Source: VAZQ01 sp963721005 | GTDB taxonomy: Bacteria > Pseudomonadota > Alphaproteobacteria > Rhizobiales > Xanthobacteraceae | Length of the DNA stretch: 64,000 bases | Assembly (NCBI GenBank): GCA_963721005.1 | Contig: CAVRHR010000002.1 | Location: 62,001-126,000, forward strand | Reading direction: 5' to 3' | In this document: positions 48,133 through 57,301 of the stretch, in pieces | Position numbering within the stretch: the stretch's first letter is position 1 | How the letters are laid out: each line of letters begins with the position of its first letter | Notes under the pieces: model-generated | The model's input: only the letters and a program-made list of their open reading frames with translations | What the model was told of the DNA's origin: nothing | The model's database searches: none | Position numbers and translations under genes: made by a program

Positions 48133-48154
48133 CGCGTCGGGATGGCCGTGCGGC

Positions 48155-49159
48155 TCACTTCAGCCGTTTGGCAGCCTCTTCCACAAAGCTCAGATCCGCG
48201 AACTTTTTCACGTCGATGGTGGAGCGCACCAGCCCGAGATCGCGCGTGAGATCCACATTGCCCTGCAGGGCCGTCAGGTTGGGCCGCATGTCGGGGTCGT
48301 GATAGGTGTCCCGCTTGGTGAACAGCCAGTCGAATTGCGGGGCCGGCTGCTTGGTCACCCGGGCGGCGATCTCGGTCACCTCCTGGTGATTGGCCGGGTC
48401 CAGGTACCAATGCACGATGCGCAGCGTGTCCTCCATGAAATCCACCATGGCGGCACGGTTCTTGTCGAGGAACGGCTTGCGCACCGTCCACACGATCATG
48501 TCGGTGATCCCGATCGCCTCGCGTTGCACGAACAGCGGCTGCGCGATCTTGCGCAGCTCCGGATCGAGCGAGAATGGCAGCACCGCCGGGATGATGTCGA
48601 CCTTCTTCTCCGCCAGCATGGCTCGCATGGTCGGGAACGCGGCCTCGACCACCGTATAGTCGCGCTTGTCCTCCAGGCCGTGCTTGCGCAGCATCGCCCG
48701 CATGGCGACGTCCACCGCGCTGCCCACCGCATTGGTGGCCACGACCTTGCCCCTGAGGTCCTCGACCTTGCGGATCGACCCGTCCTTGAGCACCATGAAC
48801 TCCTGCGAGTAGTAGCCCTCGACGCCGTCCTGGAACTCGTCGGCGACAATGCGCAGATCGTCCATGCCGGCGTTCTGCACCGCCAGCGCCAGGGTCGAAT
48901 AGGCGAGGCTGCCGATCTCGAGCTCGCGGTTGGCCAGCGCCGTGATGATCAGCGGCGTGCCCGCATAGCGCACCTGCTCCATGACGTAGGACTTGCCGGC
49001 ATGGCGGGCCAGATCCTTCTTCTCCAGCAGGATCGAGGCCCAGTTGGCCAGCGGCGCCACCCATGAGGCACGGATTTTCACCGGCTCCTGGGCACGCGCC
49101 GCATTGGCACCGATGACAATCGCGCACAATCCGAGCGCGGCGAACTTCAATAAGCGCAT
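48155..49159 (-). CDS. NitT/TauT-type ABC substrate-binding protein
   Basis: 334 residues, intact. ATG 49159 lies behind GGAGGACGCC. The signal MRLLKFAALGLCAIVIGANA ends at ARAQEP. The mature chain has the SsuA/NMT1-like fold pattern: VKIRASWVAPLANWASILLE, GTPLIITALANRELEIGSL, DLRGKVVATNAVGSAVDVAM and KVDIIPAVLPFSLDPEL. Such receptors bind nitrate, taurine, sulfonates, pyrimidine precursors or aromatic acids. The permeases and ATPase of the same class at 54572-57094 are possible partners, 5 kb away. Ligand unknown. Confidence 0.88.
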   Translation of the reverse strand: MRLLKFAALGLCAIVIGANAARAQEPVKIRASWVAPLANWASILLEKKDLARHAGKSYVMEQVRYAGTPLIITALANRELEIGSLAYSTLALAVQNAGMDDLRIVADEFQDGVEGYYSQEFMVLKDGSIRKVEDLRGKVVATNAVGSAVDVAMRAMLRKHGLEDKRDYTVVEAAFPTMRAMLAEKKVDIIPAVLPFSLDPELRKIAQPLFVQREAIGITDMIVWTVRKPFLDKNRAAMVDFMEDTLRIVHWYLDPANHQEVTEIAARVTKQPAPQFDWLFTKRDTYHDPDMRPNLTALQGNVDLTRDLGLVRSTIDVKKFADLSFVEEAAKRLK

Positions 49160-49350
49160 GGCGTCCTCCGGAGGTCGAGCGCTGCGGCCGGCGTCACGCC
49201 GAACGTGCGCTGTTTGTGCGCATTGTGCGGTGAAAGCCGCCGTGTTTGCAAGCCGGCGCCTGATCGAGGCGCCGGCTTCCAGGTGCGCCAAATCGGGCTT
49301 GGCTCAGCAAAGTTTGCCCAACTTGGTCATCGAGCAGGTGGCCGAGCCCC

Positions 49351-49833
49351 CTAGCCGATCACCGCAACGGCTTGGATTTCGAGCAAGGCATTCGGGTTGG
49401 CCAAATGCGATATGGCGATGGATGCGCTGGCGGGAAAATTCTCTCCGAGAATTTCTCTGCGCAGTTCCGTGAAGCGGCGATGGTTGCGCGGATCGGTGAG
49501 GAACACCGTCATGGTCACCATGTCGGAGAGCTTTCCGCCTGCTTCCGCCAAGGTGGCGGCGAGCGCTGCGAACACGGCGCGAACCTGCGCGTCGATATCG
49601 CCGGCGAGCGCCTTGCCCGCCGCATCGACCGCCCCGGTATGCCCGGCGAGCCACACGGTTCGGCCGCCTTGGGTGACCACCGCCTGCGAATAGCCCGAGC
49701 GTTCCGAAGCGTCGCGCTTTATGAAACGCTTGCTCGGGGCTTGGGCCGCCGCCGGTGCGGCGGTGCCGATCGCGGCCAAGCCGCCGAGCAGCGCGAGCTT
49801 GCTGAAGATTTCACGTCGTGCCGAAAGCGCCAT
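49351..49833 (-). CDS. Exported RidA/YjgF-family protein
   Basis: 160 residues. An RR signal (MALSARREIFSKLALLGGLA, end AAAQAP) suggests Tat export. The RidA core follows: SGYSQAVVTQGGRTVWLAGH, GDIDAQVRAVFAALAATLAE, SDMVTMTVFLTDPRNHRRF and ENFPASASIAISHLANPNAL. Cytoplasmic RidA deaminates reactive enamines, but exported members have no defined role. The conserved Arg of the RidA active site (usually in R.....VPA) is not obvious at SIAISHLA, so the deaminase function is doubtful. It is convergent with nothing and lies beside a secreted hydrolase in the same direction. Confidence 0.85.
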   Translation of the reverse strand: MALSARREIFSKLALLGGLAAIGTAAPAAAQAPSKRFIKRDASERSGYSQAVVTQGGRTVWLAGHTGAVDAAGKALAGDIDAQVRAVFAALAATLAEAGGKLSDMVTMTVFLTDPRNHRRFTELRREILGENFPASASIAISHLANPNALLEIQAVAVIG

Positions 49834-49875
49834 GGTATCCTCCTTATTGCGTCAAGCTCGCGCAGTCACGTCCGC

Positions 49876-50943
49876 TCACTTCTTCGCGGTCGCCTCGCTC
49901 GCCGGGCCGAGCCAGCCGATGATCAGGTCGGCGATCTGGGTGTTGTTCTTGTCCATCATCAGCATGTGGCTGTTGCCCTTGATGCCGAGCGCCGGCAGGT
50001 AGAGGAACTTGGCGGAGCCGCCGGCCGCGTTGATGGCGCCCACCGATTGGTTGCAGACGTTGCGGCGCTCGTCGCCGTTGGGGCCGGTCGAGCCTTCGGT
50101 GTAATCGCCGAACACCATCAGGGTCGGCACCTTGCGGAAGGAACTGCCGACGTCGTCGGCGCTGAGCGGTCCGCAGCTACCCTCGATGTCGACGAAGGCG
50201 CGCACCTTGTCGGGACGCTGGCGGATCAGATCGAGGCCGTAGCCGCCCGATTGCGAATGCACCATCACCACGGCCGGCCCGATCTTGTCGACCAACGCGG
50301 CCAGCGCCTTGACGGTGTTGCTGCCGCCGCCGGCGAGCAGGGTCTCGGTATTGGGCACCAGCTGCGCGAAATACTGGTCCTGCGCCTCCACCGGGAACTG
50401 CTGGCCCGGATAGGGGGTGGGATACTTGGCGCCGATCAGGAAGTTCGGATAGGCGCGCTCGCGCGTGGTGAGCGGCACCGATGGCAGGAGGGCCGGATTG
50501 GATTGCGCCTTGGCGCGGTTGATCGCGGTCGGATCGAAGCCGGAGCGGCCGCGGCCCACATGATCCACCACATAGACCGGGAAGCCGTGGCGGGCGAAAT
50601 AGGTGGCCCAGCCTTCGCGCCCGTCCGGCGTGGTCTCGTAGGTTACTCCGGTGTGGCCGGAACCGTGCACCATGATGATGGGCGGTCCCGAGATGGTCTT
50701 CGGGATGCGGTACTGCACGTACATCTGGTCGATGGTGATCTCGCCCGGCGTCGCGGCGCCGGTCGCCGGGGTGTCGGGAAACTCGGTCCGGGTGGTCTGG
50801 GCATTGACGTAGAACACGCCCTCGTCCTGCAGCTCCAGCGGACCGCCGAGCGATCCGGCAACCGCCGGGGCGCCGAAGCCAGCGATCAGACCGGCGGCGA
50901 GCAGAGCGGCGTTCGCCGTGCATGTGCTTTGTTTGCTGCGCAT
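49876..50943 (-). CDS. Secreted alpha/beta hydrolase
   Basis: 355 residues from ATG 50943 behind GGGAGGATGTCATC. The signal peptide ends near PAVAGS. It has the oxyanion segment IIMVHGSGHTGVTYETTPDG, PVYVVDHVGRGRSGFDP, the nucleophile elbow VVMVHSQSGGYGLDLI (Ser in SQSGG), a late acid (MVFGDYTEG) and the catalytic His in GIKGNSHMLMMD. The family matches large bacterial esterases of the AB_hydrolase type with HGxGxTG. The substrate is unknown. It lies 42 nt upstream of the RidA-like gene in the same direction, so an operon is likely. Confidence 0.85.
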   Translation of the reverse strand: MRSKQSTCTANAALLAAGLIAGFGAPAVAGSLGGPLELQDEGVFYVNAQTTRTEFPDTPATGAATPGEITIDQMYVQYRIPKTISGPPIIMVHGSGHTGVTYETTPDGREGWATYFARHGFPVYVVDHVGRGRSGFDPTAINRAKAQSNPALLPSVPLTTRERAYPNFLIGAKYPTPYPGQQFPVEAQDQYFAQLVPNTETLLAGGGSNTVKALAALVDKIGPAVVMVHSQSGGYGLDLIRQRPDKVRAFVDIEGSCGPLSADDVGSSFRKVPTLMVFGDYTEGSTGPNGDERRNVCNQSVGAINAAGGSAKFLYLPALGIKGNSHMLMMDKNNTQIADLIIGWLGPASEATAKK

Positions 50944-51123
50944 GATGACATCCTCCCAAGATTTGTGATTTGCGATCCACGCCCGAGAGCGGTGATCGTC
51001 GGCGGCCGGATGGCGGCCGAGAGTGGGGCGAATGGTTGCGTCCAGCCGTCCGGCGAGGCGCATCATCTGCCACTCCGACAGCAAGAGCCAGAGGCTGGAA
51101 GGTGGACGGCAATGGCGGCGAAA

Positions 51124-54041
51124 CTACCAGCTCCAGAAACCGCCGCGCTGCGGCTGCGGCCAGCCTGATTGCTCAGCCGGGCGCCCGCCTCCGGCCCAAT
51201 CGCGCGACCCACCGCCGGAACGGCCGGAGCTGCCGTTGGCCCCGTAGCCGCCTGGAGCATATCCGCCACCCGCATAGCCGCCGGGCTCGCGCCATTGGCC
51301 CCAGCCGGAACCGTCGTCGGCCGGGGCGCGCCGCGCATAATCGCGGCTGGCGCTGTCGCGCGACACCAGGCGGTAGCGCGCATCCATGGCACGGCCCTTC
51401 GGGTCGAGCCGCAGGCAGTCGCCGCCGCTGCCGCCGTGCCGGCGCGATCGGCCGGAGTCCGGATCCGAGTTGCAGGCGAGCTCGCTCTTGGCTTCCGCCG
51501 ACGGCTGCGCCAGCGCGGTCTTGCTCATGCCGTGGCTCCAGGCCGCCTCGACGATCGATTGGAAGATCGGCGCCGCGACGCGGGCGCCGGTCGCGCCGTC
51601 GCCGAGCGTGCGGTGGGTGTCGCCCGCATTGTCGTAGCCGACCCAGACCGCGACCGTGATCTGGTTGGTGAAGCCCACGAACCAGGTGTCGTTCTCGTCC
51701 TCGGTGGTGCCGGTCTTGCCCGCCGCATAAGGCGCGAGCGGTGCGAGGGCCCGGGCAGTGCCGCGTTGCAGGACGCCCTGCATCATGGTCTTGAGCTGGT
51801 AGAAGGCGGCCCGATCGTCGGCGCTCCGGGTGCGCGGCGGCGGGCGCGGCGCGCCCGTAGGTCACGCCGTCCTGCTCGATCGCTTCGACCGCGTGCGGGA
51901 CCGGCCGTACGCCCTCGTTGGCGATGGCGGCATAGAACGCCGCCAAGTCGATCGGCCGCACCGGCTGGGCGCCGAGCACGAACGGATAGAAGCGCACGCA
52001 ATCGCGGTAGATGCCCATCTCCTGCGCCAGCGCGCACAGCCGGTCGAGACTCTGCTCCGGCTTGGCCGCGATGCCGCCGTCGAGCAGATGTACGGTGGCC
52101 AGATTGCGGGATTTCTCCAGCGCCTGGCGCAGCGTGACGATGCCGCTGCCGCCGCCCTCGTAATTCTTCGGCGACCAGCCCTCGGCGTGGCCGCCGCCGA
52201 CCGGCGGCAAGGTGATCGGCTCGTCGCGGATCAGGGTGTTGGGCTGCAGCCCGTTCTCCAGCGCCGCCAGATAGCTCAGCGGCTTGATGGCCGAGCCCGG
52301 CTGGCGCTGCGCCTGGGTGGCGCGGTTGAGCTGGCTCAGCGGATAGGAAAAGCCGCCCGTCATCGCCAGGATGCGGCCGGTCTTGTTGTCGAGCACCACC
52401 GCGGTGCCCTGCACTTCAGGCCGCACCCGCAGCTCCGCCCGACCGCCGGATTTGCCCTTGCTCTCGCTGAGGCGGACCAGAACCACATCGTGCAATTTGA
52501 TGGCGCGCGCGATCGCGCCGCTCGCGCCCGTAAGCGGCATGATGCGGCCGTCGGCGAGGCCTACCTGGAGCGCGTCGCGCTTGCCGCTCCGGGTCTCGAG
52601 CACCACGGCCGGCACCCAATGCACGTCGTAGAGCGGCAGCCGCGCATTCGCGAGCGCGCGCTGCCACGCCGGCCGCTTGTCGGCCGCCTTGGCCTCCGCG
52701 GCTTTGCCGTCCGCGGCTTTGCGGTCTGCCGCCTTGCCGTCTGCGGTTTTGGGCGCGCCCTCGATGCGCGCGATGGCGGCGTCGAGATTGGCCTCCGGAC
52801 CCTGGAACCGTACCCGGCCGCTGTCGCGCTCATAGCGCGACAGGCCCTCCTGCAATGCCTCCTCCACGCTGCGCTGCAACGGCACGTCGATGGTGGTGCG
52901 AATCGTATACGACTTCGACGTCACCCCGTTGGTGGCCGCGATCGTGCGGGCTTCGCGCGTGGCCTGGTCGGCGAAATGGAAGCCGAAATCGCGCTGCGGC
53001 TTCTCGAACGGGATCAGCGCCGGCATCGTGGCGCGCGCCGCGGCCGCCGCTTCGGCCGTAATGGCGCCGTCCTCCTGCATGCGGCCGAGCACATAGGCGC
53101 GGCGCTCGCGCATGCGCTCCGGATAGCGGTCGGGACTGAAATAGCTCGGCCCCTTCGGCAACCCCGCCAGCATGGCGGCCTCCGAAAGCGTCGATATCCT
53201 TGGCGGATTTTCCGAAATAGCTGCGCGCCGCCATCTCGACCCCCCAGGAGCTGCGCCCCAGATAGATCGTGTTGAGATAAAGCTCGAGGATCTCGTCCTT
53301 GCTCAACGTGCGCTCGACCCGGGCGGTCAGCACGATCTCGCGCATCTTGCGCTCATAGCTGACGTCGTCGCCGACCAGGAGGTTCTTGACCACCTGCTGG
53401 GTGATGGTGGAGGCGCCCTGCGGCCGCCCCGGCTGGCCCATATTGGCGACCGCGGCTCGGATCAGGCCGCGCTCGTCGATGCCGGCGTGCTCGTAGAAGC
53501 GCTTGTCCTCGGCGGCCACGAACGCCTTCTGCACCGCCACTGGAATTTCGCTGAGCGGCACCGAGATGCGGCGCTGGTCGGCGTCGAACACCTCCCGGAA
53601 GCGGCCGCCCTTGCCGTCCAGCATGACGGTCGCCCCCGGCAGCTTGAGGCCCTTGAGCCGTGCCGGGTCGGGCAGGTCGGCCAGCGTCTTGTTGTAGAAG
53701 TCGATCACGGCGCTGCCATCGAAGCCCCAGTCCGGAACCGGCTCATTGGTGCAGAATTGACGGTAGGCGCTTTGCAGGTCGGCGAACTTGATGCCGCGGA
53801 AAGCGGCGGTGCCGCCCGCGGTGAGATCCGGATCCTCCATGGCGGTCGCCAGCAGATCGTCGAGATTGATGTCCTCGATCTCGAACACCTTGCGCATGTG
53901 GGTGCAGCCGTCGCGCAAGAGCGAGACCACCTTGCCCCGATCGGCGGTGCGGTCGAATTCGGTCTTGAGCGCGTCGGGCGTCGTGGTCACCTGGCTCAGC
54001 GTGAGCGCGGTGGCGAATATCTTGACCAGAAGCATGTCCAT
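51124..54041 (-). pseudogene. Class A penicillin-binding protein (frameshifted)
   Basis: A bifunctional peptidoglycan synthase of about 970 residues. The N-terminus is unusual (MDMLLVKIFATALTLSQVTT, long leader). The glycosyltransferase domain shows FVAAEDKRFYEHAGIDERG, GRPQGASTITQQVVKNLLVG and ELYLNTIYLGRSSWGVEMAA. The transpeptidase domain shows RQPGSAIKPLSYLAALENG (SxxK), LEKSRNLATVHLL (SxN) and APYAAGKTGTTEDENDTWFV (KTG). A repetitive ADGKAADRKAADGKAAEAKA linker lies between them. The C-terminal tail is Gly/Ser/Tyr-rich and ends GGFWSW. Breaks lie near 53180 and 51835. It builds and cross-links the cell wall in the periplasm. Confidence 0.88.
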
Positions 54042-54334
54042 GGGGAGCCGGATACCGTTGGGGGCCGCGGCACCGGGTGGTGCGACTGCGTGACAACGAG
54101 AAGAACGGCCCGTGGTTCCGGGGAAAGTTCATACTTGGCAGTTGGGATTTCCGGGCTCCGGAGCGGGTTGCGTCGCCGAACGGCGCAGCCCGATACGCAG
54201 TTGCACCTATGGTCTTAGGAAGTCGGCAACCAAACCGTCCGCGCACCCGTTTGCGACCGGCCCAATCCGTGGAACAAATGTCTCGGTTTGTCCGTAGTCA
54301 TATTTGGACGCAAACGGAGCGGAGGACCCCCGAG

Positions 54335-54550
54335 ATGAGCGCCCTTATGTTCCAGTGCCCGACCACCGGCCGTCTCATCGAGACCGGCATCGAGATCGAT
54401 TACGCCAGGCTGCGGCGGGTTCAGCCCGTGACGGTGCACCTGTTCTGCCCGCGCTGCGAGCGGTCGCATGAGTGGAAATTGTCGGACGGGTTGATCATGG
54501 ACGATCGGCCGGCATTGACGCCCTGGAGCGCGTGTCGCGGCCAGGCCTGA
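54335..54550 (+). CDS. Small zinc-ribbon-like hypothetical protein
   Basis: 71 residues from ATG 54335 behind CGGAGG. The sequence contains MFQCPTTGRLIETGI, then VHLFCPRCERSHEWKLSDG. The single Cys plus CPRC with a nearby His could bind zinc. The form is frequent in Bradyrhizobium and related genera as a stand-alone protein with no known function. It lies between the divergent penicillin-binding protein and the convergent permease genes. Confidence 0.7.
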   Translation: MSALMFQCPTTGRLIETGIEIDYARLRRVQPVTVHLFCPRCERSHEWKLSDGLIMDDRPALTPWSACRGQA

Positions 54551-54571
54551 CTCCCGGCCGGCCGCCTGCGA

Positions 54572-55372
54572 TCAATCGCCGCCCGCGGCCGCTGCCTCCT
54601 GATGCCACGCCAAGAGCCGCCGGCGCAGCAGCCCCATGGCCTTGACCAGGCAGAAGCCGAGTGCGCCGATCTCCACGATGCCGGCGAACACGCCGCGCGA
54701 ATCGGCGAAGCGCGACGCCGTCATCATGGCACCGCCCAGCCCATAGCCGCCCATCGCCATCTCGGCCACCACCGCCACGATCAGCGACAGCGGCAGCGCG
54801 ACCTGCAGCCCGGTGAGGATTTGCGGCAGCGCCGCCGGCAGCATGATCTGCCACACCAAAGCGCGCTCGCCCGCCCCCATGTTGCGGGCCGACCAGATGA
54901 GCTCGCGCTCGACCGCCTGCAGACCCGCCAGGGTGGCGGTGACCACCGGAAAGATCGCGTCGAGCGCCACCATGGCGATCTTGGTGGTATCGAAAAAGCC
55001 GAGCCACAGGATCACGATCGGCAGGAACGCGATCTTGGGCATCGGGAAGCCGACCGAGATGATCGGATCGAAGAACCAGTGCACCCGCGCGCTGCGCGCC
55101 ATGGCGCAGCCGAGCGCGACGCCGCCGCCGGCCGCGATCGCAAAGCCGGCGAGCGCGCGGTAGAGCGTGAGGCCGGTATTGAGCGCGAGATCGCCGGTCG
55201 CGGCGTCGGCCCAGATGCGCGCCAGCACGGCGGAAAGCGTCGGCAGCATGAACGGCGTCACCGCCCCGCTTTGCGCCACCGCCTCCCAGGCTACGCCCAG
55301 CAGCACGATCGGGATCAGCCGCAGCATCGCGGCCCGCGCCATCATTGGTCGCGCCGTCATTGCTCGCGCCAT
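54572..55372 (-). CDS. NitT/TauT-type ABC transporter permease 2
   Basis: About 266 residues; MARAMTARPM lies before the true first helix, and MLRLIPIVLLGVAWEAVAQ may be the start region. It has six predicted helices. The permease loop is VWQIMLPAALPQILTGLQV, matching EAA-type MetI/SsuC permeases. GFPMPKIAFLPIVILWLGFF and WSARNMGAGERAL are typical of the NitT/TauT class. Its first 16 nt overlap the end of permease 1. Together with permease 1 and the ATPase it forms an ABC importer. Confidence 0.9.
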   Translation of the reverse strand: MARAMTARPMMARAAMLRLIPIVLLGVAWEAVAQSGAVTPFMLPTLSAVLARIWADAATGDLALNTGLTLYRALAGFAIAAGGGVALGCAMARSARVHWFFDPIISVGFPMPKIAFLPIVILWLGFFDTTKIAMVALDAIFPVVTATLAGLQAVERELIWSARNMGAGERALVWQIMLPAALPQILTGLQVALPLSLIVAVVAEMAMGGYGLGGAMMTASRFADSRGVFAGIVEIGALGFCLVKAMGLLRRRLLAWHQEAAAAGGD

Positions 55373-56103
55373 TGCAGCGCCCTTCGCATCAGCAACCCGT
55401 AGGCGCGGTCGGCCGCAAAGCCGAGCAACGCCACCGTCAGCACCACCGCAAACATGCCCTCATAGGCGCCGCTCGAGCCGAGAAAGCCGATCAGATAGCC
55501 GAGCCCCTGCTGCGCCACGATCAGCTCGGAGGCGACCAGGAGGATGAAGGCGAGCGCGAGCGCGGTGCGGATGCCGTTGAGCAGCTCCGGCAGCGCGCTC
55601 GGCAGCACCACGTCGCGCAATACCCGCAGCCGGCCCGCTCCCATGCTGCGCGCCGACCACACCAGCACGCGGTCGGCGCCGCGCGCCCCGTTGAAGGCGC
55701 CGAGCGTCACCGGCAGCATGCAGCCGAGAAAGATCAGCAGGATTTTCGAGCCGTCGCCGAAACCGAGCCACAGCACCGTCACCGGAATGAGCGCCGATTT
55801 CGGCATCGGGTAGAGCACCTCGACCAGCGGCCCCACCAGCGCATCGACCGTCCGCCACCACGCCATAGCGATGCCGAGCGCGGCTCCGATCGCGACCGCG
55901 AGCGCAAGGCCCAGGCCCGCCCGATAGAGCGAGAACAGCGCGTTTCGCGCGAGCTCGCCGTCGGCCACGAGATCGAGCCAGGCCGCCACCACCCGGCTCA
56001 GCGGCGGCAACGCGAGCGACGACACCAGCCCCAGCCGCGCCACCGCCTCCCAGGCGATTGCCAGCATGAGCAGCGGCAGATAGCGGATGACAGCGGATTT
56101 CAT
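55357..56103 (-). CDS. NitT/TauT-type ABC transporter permease 1
   Basis: 248 residues, intact. It starts MKSAVIRYLPLLMLAIAWEA. The family segments are YPMPKSALIPVTVLWLGFGD, VLVWSARSMGAGRLRVLRDV and VLPSALPELLNGIRTALALA. It is a distinct paralog of the next gene, so the transporter probably works with a heterodimeric membrane part. It is separated from the upstream ATPase gene by about 208 nt that hold a dispersed repeat. Its end overlaps permease 2 by 16 nt. Confidence 0.9.
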   Translation of the reverse strand: MKSAVIRYLPLLMLAIAWEAVARLGLVSSLALPPLSRVVAAWLDLVADGELARNALFSLYRAGLGLALAVAIGAALGIAMAWWRTVDALVGPLVEVLYPMPKSALIPVTVLWLGFGDGSKILLIFLGCMLPVTLGAFNGARGADRVLVWSARSMGAGRLRVLRDVVLPSALPELLNGIRTALALAFILLVASELIVAQQGLGYLIGFLGSSGAYEGMFAVVLTVALLGFAADRAYGLLMRRALQWREQ

Positions 56104-56130
56104 GTTGTTGATTCATCGTGTGACGGCCTC

Positions 56131-56288
56131 TCCGCTCCTTCTCCCCGCGTGCGGGGAGAAGGCCGGGATGAGGGGGCGCCGCCGCGAGTCTGAGCTTGTG
56201 GAAACGCCCCCTCACTAGGCCGAAATCGGGTTTTTCTCCGTGCCGCGCTGCCCTCTCCCCGCACGCGGGGCGAGGAGAGCTGGGTGAT
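56131..56288. repeat. Dispersed palindromic repeat, CTCCC-type
   Basis: Ends CTCCTTCTCCCCGCGTGCGGGG and CCCTCTCCCCGCACGCGGGG, with inner GGGATGAGGGGGC and GCCCCCTCACT. Same family as 35207-35364 and 58870-58980. Lies inside the transporter operon, between ATPase and permease 1. Confidence 0.65.
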
Positions 56289-56311
56289 CGCGGCAACCAA
56301 ACAACAAATCA

Positions 56312-57094
56312 TCACCTTCCCGCCTCCTGCGCCCGGATCGCCTCGATGCGCACCAGGTTCCACAGCTGGTCGACCTTGTCGACGAAAGCCGGGCGCTTGA
56401 ACACGTCCGGTGCCTGCTTGTCGAATTTCGTGTCCAACACGGCCTTGATGCGGCCGGGCCGCGCCGACATCACCGCCACCCGGTCGGCCAGATAGACGGC
56501 TTCCTGCACGTCATGGGTGACGAAGACCACGGTCTTGGGATCGCGACGCAGGATGCCGAGGAGCTCGCTCTGCATCAGGCTGCGGGTCTGGGCGTCGAGC
56601 GCGCCGAACGGCTCGTCCATCAACAGAATGCCGGGATTGAAGGCGAGCGTGCGGGCGATGGCGGTGCGCTGCTTCATGCCGCCGGAGAGCTGCGAGGGAT
56701 AGCTGTCCTCGAAGCCCTTGAGCCCGACCAGGTCGATGAAGGCCTGGGCGCGGGCCTCGCGCTCCGGGCGCGGCAGCCCCTGCCGCTCCAGGCCGTAGAG
56801 AATGTTGCCGCGCACGCTCTTCCAGGGAAACAGCGCGAAATGCTGAAATACGATGCCGCGGTCCGGCCCGGGCGCACTGACCGGCTTGCCGTCGACGCAG
56901 ATGGTGCCGCCCTCGCACGGCAGAAAGCCGCCGATCAAATAGAGCAGCGTCGACTTCCCGCAGCCCGACGGACCGAGCAGCGCGACAAGCTCCCGCGCGC
57001 CGATCTCGAGCGACACATCATCGAGCGCCGGAACCGCCCGCCCGCGCGGCGGCCGGTAGACATGCTTCACCCCCGCGATGCTGATCTGCGACAT
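56312..57094 (-). CDS. NitT/TauT-type ABC transporter ATPase
   Basis: 260 residues. It has Walker A LLGPSGCGKSTLLYLIGG near 40-57, the Q-loop IVFQHFALFPWKSV, signature QLSGGMKQRTAIARTLA, Walker B ILLMDEPFGALDAQT and H-loop FVTHDVQEAVYLADRVAVM. This pattern is specific for the SsuB/TauB/NrtD class. It is first in the operon, with the two permeases downstream. The matching receptor may be the NitT/TauT-type protein at 48155. Cargo unknown; sulfonate, nitrate, pyrimidine precursors and aromatic acids are all possible. Confidence 0.93.
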   Translation of the reverse strand: MSQISIAGVKHVYRPPRGRAVPALDDVSLEIGARELVALLGPSGCGKSTLLYLIGGFLPCEGGTICVDGKPVSAPGPDRGIVFQHFALFPWKSVRGNILYGLERQGLPRPEREARAQAFIDLVGLKGFEDSYPSQLSGGMKQRTAIARTLAFNPGILLMDEPFGALDAQTRSLMQSELLGILRRDPKTVVFVTHDVQEAVYLADRVAVMSARPGRIKAVLDTKFDKQAPDVFKRPAFVDKVDQLWNLVRIEAIRAQEAGR

Positions 57095-57175
57095 AGGTGC
57101 GAGGCTAGTTGTTTGGTAGGCCGGCGGCTAGCGCCATCCCCGTTCGTCCCCGCGAAACGCGACGCCTCTCCGGAG

Positions 57176-57277
57176 GTCGTCCCTGCGCAGGCAGAGACCC
57201 ATACTCCTTGCACTATCGATCAACTGCGGAGTATGGGTCCCGGCTCTGCGGCCGCATGCGGCCTTGACCGGGACGAC
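57176..57277. repeat. Dispersed palindromic repeat, GTCGTCCC-type
   Basis: Begins GTCGTCCCTGCGCAGGCAGAG and ends TTGACCGGGACGAC, with inner GACCCATACTCC and GGAGTATGGGTC arms. Same design as 36351-36453. Lies between the oxidoreductase and the ATPase genes. Confidence 0.7.
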
Positions 57278-57301
57278 GCCAGGACATGCGGCCAATCCTT
57301 C

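Noticed and set aside
49372..51168. 598-codon plus-strand frame
   Set aside because: Antisense to the RidA-like and hydrolase genes, both with signal peptides and motifs.
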